Notes under the pieces: generated by a model
What the model was told of the DNA's origin: nothing
The model's database searches: none
The model's input: the letters and a program-made list of their open reading frames with translations, nothing else
Position numbers and translations under genes: made by a program
NCBI RefSeq assembly: GCF_900142645.1
Contig: NZ_FRBP01000006.1
Span: 62,001-126,000, forward strand
Direction of reading: 5' to 3'
Length of the DNA stretch: 64,000 nucleotides
DNA from: Eubacterium callanderi
GTDB lineage: Bacteria > Bacillota > Clostridia > Eubacteriales > Eubacteriaceae
Shown here: positions 16,445 to 25,946 of the stretch, piece after piece
Position numbering within the stretch: position 1 is the stretch's first letter
How the letters are laid out: every line of letters begins with the position of its first letter

Positions 16445-16464
16445 AAGTCCTCCTATAAATAAAA

Positions 16465-17145
16465 TTAATAACATTCAAAGAAGCGCTCAAAGACGCGTTT
16501 CTGATAAACAACGGAACCGATGACCTGAACATTGTCCTTATTAAGGTCATAAATCTCCACTTCAAAGGCAGGATTGTGGGGCTGGAGAATAACCTGATTT
16601 TTCCGGAAAGAGACCTTCCGGATCTTGAGATCCGACTCGCCCACATGCAGGGCGGTCAGATCGCCGGATTTTAAAAAGGTGTTAAGCCTGACCACCACAA
16701 AATCGTTTTTCATGAGTGTGGGTTCCATGCTGGCGTCGGTAATCTCCATGGCGAAGACCGGGCCCCATTTTGCCAGCTGGTCGCTGGGCAGTGTGAGGGT
16801 GTGGATGGTTTTCTCGTTGGAAAAAACCGGCAGCTGGTATTTGATGCTCCCGAAAACCGAAAGCGTCACCTCCGCCCCAAAGGGCTCGGTGTCATCAAGC
16901 ACCTCGCGCTCATACATGGAGCCCGGCCGGCCCATCAGCCACAGAGGGCTGACGTCAAAGTACGCTGCCATCTCCCGGATGGTGGTGATTTTTGGTGCCA
17001 TCTCGCCCCGGGTATAACGTGAAATACTCGGGGGAGAAAGGTTAAACTTCCGGGACATCGAATAGGTGGTTTCATTGAAATTTGTCATCAGGTATTTTAG
17101 ACGCTGGCCAAAGACCTGCTTATCGACGGTATGTTTTTTATCCAT
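16465..17145 (-). CDS. XRE-S24 repressor (CI/LexA-type)
   Basis: The 226-residue protein joins an N-terminal XRE helix-turn-helix ([20 protein letters not shown]) to a C-terminal S24 peptidase-like domain. The nucleophile serine is in DASMEPTL and a candidate lysine in ESDLKIRKV. Such proteins repress prophage or stress genes and may self-cleave. ATG 17145 has CGGAGGTG 5 bases upstream. TTGTGT-17-TATGAT just upstream is a likely promoter. It is divergent from the small gene at 17365 and could regulate it. Confidence 0.85.
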   Translation of the reverse strand: MDKKHTVDKQVFGQRLKYLMTNFNETTYSMSRKFNLSPPSISRYTRGEMAPKITTIREMAAYFDVSPLWLMGRPGSMYEREVLDDTEPFGAEVTLSVFGSIKYQLPVFSNEKTIHTLTLPSDQLAKWGPVFAMEITDASMEPTLMKNDFVVVRLNTFLKSGDLTALHVGESDLKIRKVSFRKNQVILQPHNPAFEVEIYDLNKDNVQVIGSVVYQKRVFERFFECY

Positions 17146-17285
17146 CGTACACCTCCGCTTTTGTATATCATACACCAAACGAGTGCAAAACACAATATCA
17201 AGACATGTATCTTCTGTATATATTACGTAACACAACCTTATAGTGCGGTCTCTCTTAAAGCCTGCGTGTATTTTCCTGAATACAA

Positions 17286-17314
17286 TTGATTTTTCTGAGT
17301 TCAGGGTATATAAT
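17286..17314 (+). promoter_or_regulatory. Promoter of the 27-codon gene
   Basis: TTGATT (17286-17291), a 17-base spacer and TATAAT (17309-17314) predict a start near 17321. No larger gene follows on this strand before a terminator, so it serves the small gene at 17365. Confidence 0.7.
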
Positions 17315-17364
17315 ACAAGTACAAATTCGTTTACAAAAACTAAAGAATCGAGGGTGGAAAAATA

Positions 17365-17448
17365 GTGTTAAAAAACCTGATTGAGTCGATATACTGGCGC
17401 CTGTTCTATGTGAAAATGCGGAATAATTATTCCCACCAGGACCAGTAG
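17365..17448 (+). CDS. Candidate 27-residue small protein
   Basis: GTG starts a 27-codon frame, (V/M)LKNLIESIYWRLFYVKMR plus NNYSHQDQ, ending in TAG. GAGGGTGG lies 5-8 bases upstream, a TTGATT-17-TATAAT promoter lies about 50 bases upstream and an intrinsic terminator 16 bases downstream. The peptide is amphipathic and basic in its middle, with three aromatic residues in IYWRLFY, and could associate with a membrane. It is transcribed away from the S24-type repressor. No known family is recognised; the complete transcription unit is the main evidence. Confidence 0.55.
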   Translation: MLKNLIESIYWRLFYVKMRNNYSHQDQ

Positions 17449-17463
17449 ATCCGTAAACGAAAC

Positions 17464-17493
17464 AAAAACGGCCGGAGCGATCCGGTCGTTTTT
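17464..17493 (+). terminator. Intrinsic terminator, convergent
   Basis: AAAAACGGCCGGA and TCCGGTCGTTTTT pair around a GCGA tetraloop. It ends the small gene on the plus strand and also has a T-run for the minus-strand DUF1835 gene. Confidence 0.88.
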
Positions 17494-18379
17494 ACGTTTT
17501 TACGTTTTTCAGTTTTTTTCGCCGCATGACCCCGCCATAAGGGTTTTCACCCTTTGGCGGAGTGACTTCCACAAGCGCCCCGGCGTCAGCCATGGCCTGC
17601 AGCCGCATGAGCAGCCACTGCGCGCTCACACCCGGGACGCGGATCAGGGTTCCGCCGATGGCAACAGCGGCCATAAAGTCGCCGTCCGGTATATTCGACC
17701 GGAGGACAGCGTCATAGAAGTCTTCACGCACACTCATAACGCGGCCATTTACCACCGCGCGCAAAGGGGCGTTTTCTTTGACGAGCTGTTCCCACAGCGC
17801 AGCGCAGGCTTTTACCTGGACAGGGACAAGGGGTTCCTCAAGCTGGGCGAGGCTGCCGAAGTCCTCGGGAAAAATATTGCCTGTGCTCAGGTATTGGCGG
17901 GCCTTGCCATCAAATACAGTCTGCCGGGAGACAAAGACTGCGGATAAGGGAACCGAGCTTTTTCTGAAAAGATGGCAGATAAAAAGAAGGCCGCAGACCT
18001 CAGCCGGATCGTTCTCGGACAGCCAGACACGGATGGGTTCAAGGGTTTTCCTGGCTTTTTCCAGACGGCCCAGGGTTTTGCAGTTCATTCCCGCAATTTC
18101 CTCGGCCACGCCAGGCGAATCGCCGTACAGGGTTTTCAGCACAGATAGCCGGGTACCCTCTCTTGTTTCAGCGTTGTCGAGCACCCCGATGTCCAGAGAC
18201 AGCCACAGGGGTGCCACATCCTCGGGGCTGCCGTCCATGGAAAGGCCGGGCCAGTGGGTGGGGATGGTATAGCCACTGCGCCGCAGCATAGATGTGTCTT
18301 TTATCTCTTGTCCATGTTTCATAGACTTTGCATAGCTCAGGCACCCAGCCGAGCTGTCTCTAAAAATAAGCTCAATCAC
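17492..18379 (-). CDS. DUF1835 / DUF3658 domain protein
   Basis: The 295-residue protein starts at a GTG and begins (M)IELIFRDSSAGCLSYAKS, the DUF1835 signature. SMDGSPEDVAPLWLSLDIG follows, and the C-terminal part (VMSVREDFYDAVLRSNIPDG) fits DUF3658. The family's function is not established. Its start codon overlaps the stop of the nitrilase gene by four bases (GTGA), so the two are co-translated. Confidence 0.75.
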   Translation of the reverse strand: MIELIFRDSSAGCLSYAKSMKHGQEIKDTSMLRRSGYTIPTHWPGLSMDGSPEDVAPLWLSLDIGVLDNAETREGTRLSVLKTLYGDSPGVAEEIAGMNCKTLGRLEKARKTLEPIRVWLSENDPAEVCGLLFICHLFRKSSVPLSAVFVSRQTVFDGKARQYLSTGNIFPEDFGSLAQLEEPLVPVQVKACAALWEQLVKENAPLRAVVNGRVMSVREDFYDAVLRSNIPDGDFMAAVAIGGTLIRVPGVSAQWLLMRLQAMADAGALVEVTPPKGENPYGGVMRRKKLKNVKT

Positions 18380-19200
18380 TTTATTTCCTCCACGCTGTAC
18401 AGATCGGTTCTTCTGGCTGACAGAATGGGCAGCTCCTCCCGGACTGTGTCAACGACACGAGTGTCGATTTCGACCGAGACCATTCCGGGCTTTTCATCAA
18501 GACCGGCGATTCTATCGCCCCAGGGGCCAATTACGCAGGAATGTCCCCAGGCCGCGTACTTGGCTTTTTCATCCCGGGCAGAGGAGCAGGCTGCGATGTA
18601 GAGCTGGTTATCCACAGCCCGGGAGCGCAGCGCCAGTTCCCAGTGGGCAGGCCCAGTAGTCATGTTAAAGGCGGCGGGCAGCACTGCCAGCTTTGCCCCG
18701 TGTTCTGCCATAATGCGAAACTGCTCAGGGAACCGGATGTCAAAACAAACCGCCACGCCCACAGGGCCGAAGGGGGTTTCCACAACGGTGATGGAATCTC
18801 CAGCAGTTAAAACATGTGACTCTTTAAAGGAGATACCGTTTTTGACGGCTACATCAAAAAGATGAACCTTTCGGTGCCGTCCGAGCAGGCGGCCATCCGG
18901 ACCGAATACGAAACAGGAGTTATAGATATGCCCGTTCTCCAGCTCGGGGATGGAGCCAGCGAACAGCGTGATTCCCAGTTCCCCGGCCAGTTTGGACATA
19001 AGGGTATTGGCAGGCCCGTCCGCAGGCTCGGCTGCGGTCAGGAAATCACTCCCGGCATAGGGGCATACATACATCTCAGGCAGCAGCACCATCCCGGCGC
19101 CATCCGCCGCAGCGGCACGGATCATTTTTTCAGCAGTGTTTATGTTTGTTTCCTTATCCGCTGTCAGCGGCATCTGACAGCAGGCAAACTTTGTTTTCAT
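18376..19200 (-). CDS. Carbon-nitrogen hydrolase (Nit-type)
   Basis: The 274-residue protein has the nitrilase-superfamily triad: glutamate in GMVLLPEMYVCPY, lysine in GRHRKVHLFD and cysteine in GVAVCFDIRFPEQF. It hydrolyses a small amide in the cytoplasm; Nit2/omega-amidase or deaminated glutathione amidase are the closest family roles. GGAGG supports the ATG at 19200 rather than 19224. It forms an operon with the DUF1835 gene. Confidence 0.9.
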   Translation of the reverse strand: MKTKFACCQMPLTADKETNINTAEKMIRAAAADGAGMVLLPEMYVCPYAGSDFLTAAEPADGPANTLMSKLAGELGITLFAGSIPELENGHIYNSCFVFGPDGRLLGRHRKVHLFDVAVKNGISFKESHVLTAGDSITVVETPFGPVGVAVCFDIRFPEQFRIMAEHGAKLAVLPAAFNMTTGPAHWELALRSRAVDNQLYIAACSSARDEKAKYAAWGHSCVIGPWGDRIAGLDEKPGMVSVEIDTRVVDTVREELPILSARRTDLYSVEEIK

Positions 19201-19338
19201 GGGAACCTCCGGTTTTTTCGCCATAATTTGCTCTTTCTTTTATTATAACTGAAAAGACTGAAAGAAGTTTTTAATTACCTGGGGAAAACTTTAATTAATT
19301 GTAACCCTTTCCTGATTTAAATAGTTCTAAAGAAAACT

Positions 19339-19367
19339 TTGATAAATTCTTGAAGATTTGTTATAAT
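19339..19367 (+). promoter_or_regulatory. Promoter of the FGGY kinase operon
   Basis: TTGATA (19339-19344), 17 bases, TATAAT (19362-19367). It lies about 60 bases before the TTG start of the kinase. Confidence 0.7.
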
Positions 19368-19428
19368 AGTGGTCGTTTAAGAAGTGCTATATAATAAATA
19401 AGAAGAAATTTGATTTTGAGGTTAAGGT

Positions 19429-20976
19429 TTGGAGAAGGAATTAGTTTTAACCATTGATTGTGGCACCCAGGGCATTCGGGCCATTGTGTTCGACAAAACA
19501 GGACGGGCGCTGGCAAAGACCGAGAAAAGGTTTGAGGGCTACTACTCTAAGAAGCCGCATTACGTGGAGGCGCCGCCCGCCATGTTCTGGGAGGATCTGG
19601 CTTCGGTTACCCTGGAGATGAAGCGCCGCTATCCTGAATACATCGCGGCGCTTTCGGGTATGAACATCGCGGCGCAGCGCGATATTGCCACCATTGTGGA
19701 TGAGAAGGGCGAGGGGCTGCGGGATTTCATCAGCTGGATGGACCGGCGGACGCTGGAAAAACCGTTGACGATTCCGCAGCCTTACCGTTTCGCCTTCTGG
19801 ATAGCGGGCAAAAAAGCCTTTACCGAGAGCTTTAACACCGGCACCCACGCGCACTGGATTAAGGTGCATGAGCCGGAGCTGTGGAGCGCTGCAGATAAAT
19901 ACATTTTTCTTTCGACTTACCTGATCAATAAACTGACCGGCCAGATGGTGGACGCGACCTCCAATATCGCGGGCCACTTTCCCTTTGATTTCAAGCATAA
20001 GAAATGGTGCGGTCCTTACGAAATCAAGCGCCAGATCATCCAGATCGAGCGTGAAAAGCTTTGTGACCTGGTGGATTCCTGCCAGGTCATCGGTGTCATT
20101 ACACCCGAGGCCGCCCAAAAAACAGGACTGCCAGAAGGTCTGCCCCTTGTAGGTTCCGGCACCGATAAGGGCTGTGAGACCATTGGCGTCGGCTGTGTGA
20201 ACGAAGGCTGCGCCAGCGTATCCCTTGGCACCCAGGCCACTGTGGAGACAACCTCCAGGCGTTATTATGAGCTGGTTCCCTTTTATCCGCCCTTCCCCGG
20301 GGTGGACCCAAAGGCCTTTAACCCTGAGATCACCGTTTACCACGGTTTCTGGATGATCAACTGGTTTATCGAAACCTTTGCCGGTAAGGAGCGGGAGGAC
20401 TGTGAGAAGCGGGGCGAGAATCTGCTCGATTATCTGAACGGACAGCTGCTTACGGTGCCCCCGGGTTCCGGCGGCCTGGTGCTGCAGCCTTACTGGGGGC
20501 AGGAATCCTTTAAACCTGAGGCAAAGGGTTCAATCATCGGCTTCAGCGAGCGCCACAGTAAGTACCATATTTACAGAAGCATCATCGAGGGACTGGCCTT
20601 CGCGCTCCTGGAAGGCCTTGAAACCATTGAGAAGAAATCCGGCGTTCAGGTGGAAACCATCGGCCTGTCCGGCGGGGGCTCCCGCAGTGACAACATCGCC
20701 CAGATCATGGCCAACGTTTTTGGCCGGGAGGTCTACCGGGTTCAGACCTATGAGACAACCGGGCTCGGCGGCGCCATGGCCACCTATGTTGGCCTGGGCG
20801 TCTACCCGGACCTTGAGACAGCCGGGGCGGAGATGGTGCGAAAATCACGCCGTTTCCTGCCAGATTCCGAAGAAAACAAGCTTTACGCTGATTTATACCG
20901 CAAGGTGTACAAAAGAGCGTATAAGCGCTATAAACCGCTCTATAAACGGCTGGGAAAAATCGAGAGCGCGCAATAA
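19429..20976 (+). CDS. FGGY-family carbohydrate kinase
   Basis: The 515-residue protein starts at a TTG after GAGGTTAAGG. It has the ASKHA ATPase layout: phosphate-1 loop LTIDCGTQGIRAIVFDKTG, substrate-side SGMNIAAQRD and ISWMDRR, phosphate-2 GSGTDKGCETIGVG and the FGGY-like IGLSGGGSRSDNIAQIMANV. It phosphorylates a polyol or sugar-like substrate that cannot be named. Its partner 50 bases downstream is a giant activase of the same ASKHA fold, an unusual pairing that suggests a role outside ordinary sugar use. Confidence 0.87.
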   Translation: MEKELVLTIDCGTQGIRAIVFDKTGRALAKTEKRFEGYYSKKPHYVEAPPAMFWEDLASVTLEMKRRYPEYIAALSGMNIAAQRDIATIVDEKGEGLRDFISWMDRRTLEKPLTIPQPYRFAFWIAGKKAFTESFNTGTHAHWIKVHEPELWSAADKYIFLSTYLINKLTGQMVDATSNIAGHFPFDFKHKKWCGPYEIKRQIIQIEREKLCDLVDSCQVIGVITPEAAQKTGLPEGLPLVGSGTDKGCETIGVGCVNEGCASVSLGTQATVETTSRRYYELVPFYPPFPGVDPKAFNPEITVYHGFWMINWFIETFAGKEREDCEKRGENLLDYLNGQLLTVPPGSGGLVLQPYWGQESFKPEAKGSIIGFSERHSKYHIYRSIIEGLAFALLEGLETIEKKSGVQVETIGLSGGGSRSDNIAQIMANVFGREVYRVQTYETTGLGGAMATYVGLGVYPDLETAGAEMVRKSRRFLPDSEENKLYADLYRKVYKRAYKRYKPLYKRLGKIESAQ

Positions 20977-21029
20977 CAAGCAAGCATTACAAATAATGAT
21001 TGATGATTAATAAAAATGAGGCATAATAC

Positions 21030-24000
21030 ATGAACAAAACTTACAAAATGGGCCTTGACGTAGGCTCAACCACCATTAAGGTGGTTGTAATGGACGAGAA
21101 CGACACGATTATTTACAAAGAATACCGAAGGCATCTGTCCAATATCAAGCTGACCATGGCAGAGCTTTTAAAAGAAACCTTTGAAAAGGTGGGCGACATC
21201 ACGACCAGAGTCTGTGTGACGGGCTCCGGCGGGCTGATGATTTCAAAATGGCTGGACATTCCCTTTATTCAGGAAGTGGTGGCCGGGACCGTTGCGGTTG
21301 AACGGCTGATTCCTGAAACGAACTGCGCCATTGAGCTGGGAGGCGAGGACGCCAAGATCACCTTCTTTGAGGGCAATATCGAGCAGCGGATGAACGGCAC
21401 CTGCGCTGGGGGAACCGGGGCTTTTATCGACCAGATGGCAACCCTGTTAAAAACGGATGCCGCCGGCCTCAATGAGCTGGCGAAAACCCACCAGACCATT
21501 TATCCCATCGCTTCACGCTGCGGGGTATTTTCCAAAACGGATATTCAGCCTCTGCTCAATGAGGGAGCCGCCAAAGAGGACATCGCGGCTTCCATTTTTC
21601 AGGCAGTGGTTAACCAGACCATCAGCGGCCTGGCCTGCGGACACCCCATCCGTGGAAATGTCGCCTTTCTGGGCGGACCGCTTTACTTCCTGTCTGAGCT
21701 CAGACAGCGTTTTATTGAGACCCTGAAGCTGTCGCCAGAGCAGGTGATCTTCCCGGAAGGCTCTAACCTGTTTGTGGCTGTGGGCTCTGCTTACTCCTCC
21801 GATAAATACGGCACACTGCCGCTTTCCGAGCTGGTCAGACGGGTGCAGAACACTGAAGGGGCGGGTGACAGCGAGGTCAACCGCCTCGACCCTCTCTTTA
21901 AAAACCAGGATGAGCTGGACAGCTTTCTCTCACGCCACCAAAAGGACCGTGTGGAGCGGGGAAGCCTTGAAGCCTACACCGGCGCGTGCTTTCTGGGCAT
22001 CGACGTCGGCTCTACCACCACCAAGGCCGTACTCATCGGCCGTGAGGGTGAGCTTCTGTATCACTACTATGGCAGCAACGAGGGAAGCCCTCTTAATCAG
22101 GCCATTAAGATTGTGGAGGATGTTTATAACAAGCTGCCCGACGGTGCGGTCATCGGTAAATCCGCTGTCACCGGCTACGGCGAGGGGCTGATCAAGACAG
22201 CCCTCAAGGTGGATATCGGCGAGATTGAAACCATCGCTCACTATAAGGGCGCCAAATATTTCATGCCAAAGGTCGATTTTATCCTGGACATCGGCGGCCA
22301 GGACATGAAGTGCATGAAGATAAGAAACGGCACCATTGACAGCATTATTCTCAATGAGGCCTGCTCATCTGGCTGCGGCTCTTTCCTTGAAACCTTTGCC
22401 AAGTCCCTGAACCTGAGCATGGACGCCTTTGTGTCTCAGGCGCTTCTGGCCGAAAAGCCAGTGGATCTGGGCACACGCTGTACGGTTTTCATGAATTCCA
22501 AGGTAAAGCAGGCTCAGAAGGAAGGCGCCGAGGTTGGGGAAATATCGGCCGGCTTATCCTATTCGGTTATCAAGAACGCCCTGCAAAAGGTTATCAAGGT
22601 GCATAATCCCAAGGATCTGGGCGAGAATATCATTGTCCAGGGCGGTACCTTCAACAATAACGCGGTGCTGCGCGCCTTCGAGAAGATTACCGATAAGGAC
22701 GTAGTGCGGCCCGACATCGCCGGGCTGATGGGTGCCTTCGGGGCTGCGCTGATCGCCCGGGAAAACTATGCCGAGGGGGACAGGAGCACGCTTCTGGATC
22801 TGGACAGGCTCTACAGCTTTGAGGTGGAGGTCAGCCACCGAAGGTGCGGTGGATGCAGCAACAACTGCCTGCTCACCATCAACCGTTTTAATGACGGCAG
22901 CCGCCACATCACCGGCAACCGCTGCGAGATTGGGGCGGGCGAGGGGCGCAAAAACAAGGACCTGCCCAACCTTTACCAGTATAAGTACAAACGTGTTTTC
23001 GATTACCAGCCCCTGCCCACCAACCAGGCGTCCCGCGGTGTGATCGGCATCCCGCGTGTGCTCAACCAGTATGAGAACTATCCTTTCTGGTTTATTTTCC
23101 TGACCAGCCTCGGCTACCGGGTCGAGCTGTCTGAGGAGTCCAACCGCAAGGTTTATGAAAAGGGCATGGCCAGCATCCCATCCGAATCGGTCTGTTATCC
23201 CGCTAAGCTGGTGCACGGACATATCCAGGACCTGATCGACCGGGGAATCAAAACCATTTTTTATCCCTGCATTCCTTATGAGGAACGGGAATTTGAAAAA
23301 GTGGACAACTGGTACAACTGCCCCATTGTCATGTCCTATCCCGAAACCATCAAGCACAACATGGAATCTCTGAGGGAAAACGACGTGACCTTCCTGAATC
23401 CTTTCATCGCACTGGATGACCACAAACGCCTGGAGGAACGGCTCATCGAAATCTTTGGCGGGCTGGGTATTCCAAAGGAAGAGATCAGCGTTGCCCTCAA
23501 GCTGGCTCTGGGTGAAAAGGACCGCTTCCGCGATGACATGCGCGCAAAGGGCGAGGAAACCATTGAATGGCTGAAGGCGAACAATAAAAAAGGCATCGTG
23601 CTGGCCGGACGGCCGTACCATATCGACCCTGAGATCAACCACGGACTCGACAACATCATCACCGGCCTTGGCATGGCAGTTCTCACCGAGGATTCCATTG
23701 CCCACCTGGTCACAGACATTGACGAGGAGAAATTCCGGGTGCTGGACCAGTGGAAATACCACAGCCGCCTTTACAAGGCAGCAGAGGTGGTCGCCCGGTA
23801 TGATTTTCTGGAGCTGGTACAGCTGACCTCCTTTGGATGCGGCCTGGACGCGGTCACCTCTGAGCAGACTCAGGAAATCCTGGAGAGCAAGGGCAACATT
23901 TATACCCTTATCAAAATTGACGAGGTCAACAACCTGGGCGCGGTCCGTATCCGGATGCGCTCGCTGAAGGCCGCCATGGAGGAACGTGAGAAGAACCACG

Positions 24001-25259
24001 TCAAGCTCCCGTGTGAAGAACTGCCTGAAAAGGTGGTGTTCACGAGGGAAATGCGCAAACGCCACACGCTGCTGGCCCCCCAGATGTCGCCAATTCATTT
24101 CGAGTTTATCGCGGACGCCATGGCCACCAGCGGCTATAATGTCGAGGTGCTGCCGAGCGTGGATGAGAAGGCTGTGGATGAAGGCCTGACCTATGTCAAC
24201 AATGACGCCTGCTATCCGACCATCATCACCACCGGACAGATCATGGCGGCGCTGAAATCCGGCAAATATGATCTGGACAACGTGTCTGTGCTCATGACCC
24301 AGACCGGCGGGCCCTGCCGCGCGTCCAACTATGTGGGCTTTATCCGCAAGGCGCTGAGGGAAGCGGGCATGGAACAGGTGCCGGTTATCTCTCTAAACCT
24401 GGTGGGCCTGGAGGACAATCCGGGCTTTAAGATCACACCGGGGCTGACGAACCGCGCCGTGATCGGCATGGTTTACGGCGACCTGTTCCAGCGTGTGCTC
24501 TACGCCACCAAGCCCTACGAGCAGGTGCCCGGCTCTGCCATGGCCCTGTATAATAAGTGGAAGGAGCGGGTCAAGATTGATATCCGCAAGCCGAAATGGT
24601 CGGTCTTTAAGCGCAATGTCACTCAGATTGTCGAGGACTTTGACCGCCTGCCCAGAATTGAGAAGAAAATCCCCAAGGTCGCTATCGTCGGGGAAATTCT
24701 GGTCAAGTACCACCCGACCGCCAACAATAACCTCATTGAGGTGCTGGAGAACGAGGGGGCCGAGGTGGTAGTGCCGGATCTCATCGACTTCTTCCTGTAC
24801 TGCTGCTACAACTCGATTTACAAGTATGACGAGCTGTCTGGCAGCAAATCGGGCAAAGTCGCAGGTATCGCCGGGATTAAGGTGTTGGAAATGTACCGCA
24901 AAAACATGAAGAAGGCTCTGGATAAGAGCCGCCATTTCCATGCGCCTTCTACCATTTATAAAAAAGCGGAGAAAGCCAAGGAGCTCATCGCGCTGGGGAA
25001 CCAGGGCGGGGAGGGCTGGTTCCTGACCGCTGAAATGATGGAGCTTATTGAGTCGGGCGTTGAAAATATCGTCTGTGTCCAGCCCTTTGCCTGCCTGCCA
25101 AACCATGTTATGGGCAAGGGGATGATCAAGCCGATCCGCAAGCGTTATCCGAAGGCCAATATCGCTCCCATTGATTATGACCCCGGCGCTTCCGAGGTTA
25201 ACCAGATCAACCGGATCAAGCTGATGATGGAAACCGCCAATAAAAATCTTGGAATCTGA
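21030..25259 (+). CDS. Acyl-CoA dehydratase activase-related protein, double BcrAD domain
   Basis: The 1409-residue protein fuses two BadF/BadG/BcrA/BcrD ATPase domains to a long DUF2229-type and HgdB-like C-terminal half. Domain 1 (about 1-260) has [26 protein letters not shown] and [10 protein letters not shown]; domain 2 (about 320-570) has [27 protein letters not shown] and [11 protein letters not shown]. Both therefore keep the cysteines that in HgdC hold a shared [4Fe-4S] cluster. More cysteine motifs follow ([10 protein letters not shown]). HgdC-type activases drive one-electron reduction of 2-hydroxyacyl-CoA dehydratases, but no such dehydratase is in the window. The substrate is unknown. 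Confidence 0.88.
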   Translation: MNKTYKMGLDVGSTTIKVVVMDENDTIIYKEYRRHLSNIKLTMAELLKETFEKVGDITTRVCVTGSGGLMISKWLDIPFIQEVVAGTVAVERLIPETNCAIELGGEDAKITFFEGNIEQRMNGTCAGGTGAFIDQMATLLKTDAAGLNELAKTHQTIYPIASRCGVFSKTDIQPLLNEGAAKEDIAASIFQAVVNQTISGLACGHPIRGNVAFLGGPLYFLSELRQRFIETLKLSPEQVIFPEGSNLFVAVGSAYSSDKYGTLPLSELVRRVQNTEGAGDSEVNRLDPLFKNQDELDSFLSRHQKDRVERGSLEAYTGACFLGIDVGSTTTKAVLIGREGELLYHYYGSNEGSPLNQAIKIVEDVYNKLPDGAVIGKSAVTGYGEGLIKTALKVDIGEIETIAHYKGAKYFMPKVDFILDIGGQDMKCMKIRNGTIDSIILNEACSSGCGSFLETFAKSLNLSMDAFVSQALLAEKPVDLGTRCTVFMNSKVKQAQKEGAEVGEISAGLSYSVIKNALQKVIKVHNPKDLGENIIVQGGTFNNNAVLRAFEKITDKDVVRPDIAGLMGAFGAALIARENYAEGDRSTLLDLDRLYSFEVEVSHRRCGGCSNNCLLTINRFNDGSRHITGNRCEIGAGEGRKNKDLPNLYQYKYKRVFDYQPLPTNQASRGVIGIPRVLNQYENYPFWFIFLTSLGYRVELSEESNRKVYEKGMASIPSESVCYPAKLVHGHIQDLIDRGIKTIFYPCIPYEEREFEKVDNWYNCPIVMSYPETIKHNMESLRENDVTFLNPFIALDDHKRLEERLIEIFGGLGIPKEEISVALKLALGEKDRFRDDMRAKGEETIEWLKANNKKGIVLAGRPYHIDPEINHGLDNIITGLGMAVLTEDSIAHLVTDIDEEKFRVLDQWKYHSRLYKAAEVVARYDFLELVQLTSFGCGLDAVTSEQTQEILESKGNIYTLIKIDEVNNLGAVRIRMRSLKAAMEEREKNHVKLPCEELPEKVVFTREMRKRHTLLAPQMSPIHFEFIADAMATSGYNVEVLPSVDEKAVDEGLTYVNNDACYPTIITTGQIMAALKSGKYDLDNVSVLMTQTGGPCRASNYVGFIRKALREAGMEQVPVISLNLVGLEDNPGFKITPGLTNRAVIGMVYGDLFQRVLYATKPYEQVPGSAMALYNKWKERVKIDIRKPKWSVFKRNVTQIVEDFDRLPRIEKKIPKVAIVGEILVKYHPTANNNLIEVLENEGAEVVVPDLIDFFLYCCYNSIYKYDELSGSKSGKVAGIAGIKVLEMYRKNMKKALDKSRHFHAPSTIYKKAEKAKELIALGNQGGEGWFLTAEMMELIESGVENIVCVQPFACLPNHVMGKGMIKPIRKRYPKANIAPIDYDPGASEVNQINRIKLMMETANKNLGI

Positions 25260-25288
25260 CAGGGGGCAAAAAAACCCTTGAAAGCTAA

Positions 25289-25330
25289 GAAAAACCTGAC
25301 GTTCAGAGGCATTCTGTTCACAGGTTTTTC
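25289..25330 (+). terminator. Terminator of the activase gene
   Basis: GAAAAACCTG and CAGGTTTTTC pair across a 22-base loop that contains a smaller CAGA/TCTG stem; a TTTTT run follows. Confidence 0.75.
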
Positions 25331-25388
25331 TTTTTATTTATCTCAGTTCATAAATTAAAATCTGCAAACGATATTGCAAAATTTGACC

Positions 25389-25517
25389 TTGCAACTTGGG
25401 ATCAATAACTCTATAATAATAAATATCACATATAATCCTTTTTCCTTTAGAATTACTCCCCTTTTTCTATAGGAAACCGAGCGGAAGCCTTAACGGGTTT
25501 CCGCTTTTCTTTTTTGT
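25389..25517 (+). ncRNA. Candidate small RNA with promoter and terminator
   Basis: TTGCAA (25389-25394), 17 bases, TATAAT (25412-25417) form a promoter. About 60 bases after the predicted start, AGCGGAAGCC and GGTTTCCGCT (25480-25505) form a stem followed by a T-rich run to 25517. No ribosome site or open frame lies between. A GGAAACC just before the stem (25472-25478) could pair with the GGTTTCC arm as an alternative fold, so the transcript may be regulated. Predicted length is about 95 nt. Confidence 0.45.
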
Positions 25518-25588
25518 TTTCCGGCAAGGCTTGGGAGTAAATTTTGCAAAAAAATAAACCCATCTTTAAAAGACAGGTTCTCTTTTGT

Positions 25589-25810
25589 TTAGTTATCGCC
25601 CTTTATAAAGAGTGCGTAGGCGTCGCTCATCACCTTCAGTGCTTCTTCACTGGCGCCCTGGCTTTCGATATAGCTGATAAAATCATCGGCTGAGCCGTCA
25701 TCCGGAAAGCCTTTATCCTCGGCCACATCCTTTGCCAGATCACCAAAATAAGACGCGTCGTCTGAGTACCTGGCACAAAGCCATTCTTTAAATAATACTT
25801 TTTCGCCCAT
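25589..25810 (-). CDS. YozE-family SAM-like protein
   Basis: The 73-residue acidic protein (MGEKVLFKEWLCARYSDDAS) contains YFGDLAKDVAEDKGFPDDG, then DDFISYIESQGASEEAL, typical of the YozE/DUF1250 family with a sterile-alpha-motif-like fold. AGGGGGC precedes the ATG at 25810. Its role is unknown; members are short cytoplasmic proteins of Firmicutes. It is downstream of nhaC on the same strand but 137 bases away. Confidence 0.8.
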   Translation of the reverse strand: MGEKVLFKEWLCARYSDDASYFGDLAKDVAEDKGFPDDGSADDFISYIESQGASEEALKVMSDAYALFIKGDN

Positions 25811-25946
25811 TTTCAAGCCCCCTTTTTTTCTTTATTATAACATATCTGTAAACGACTTTCTTGAAAAATTCTTTTTATTAAGGGTAAAAAAATGGAGAAT
25901 CCACAACAGAAAGTTCTGGATTCTCCACAAAACCGGATGGCCTGCT

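Noticed and set aside
19447-20343. A 298-codon minus-strand frame inside the FGGY kinase gene
   Set aside because: Shadow of the kinase reading frame; no family resemblance or ribosome site.
22554-24098. A 514-codon open frame on the minus strand inside the activase gene
   Set aside because: It is antisense to a long, strongly conserved gene whose GC-rich third positions keep the opposite frame open. It has no ribosome site or recognisable motif.
25383-25417. TTGACC as the -35 box of the small RNA
   Set aside because: The spacer to TATAAT would be 23 bases; TTGCAA with 17 bases fits better.
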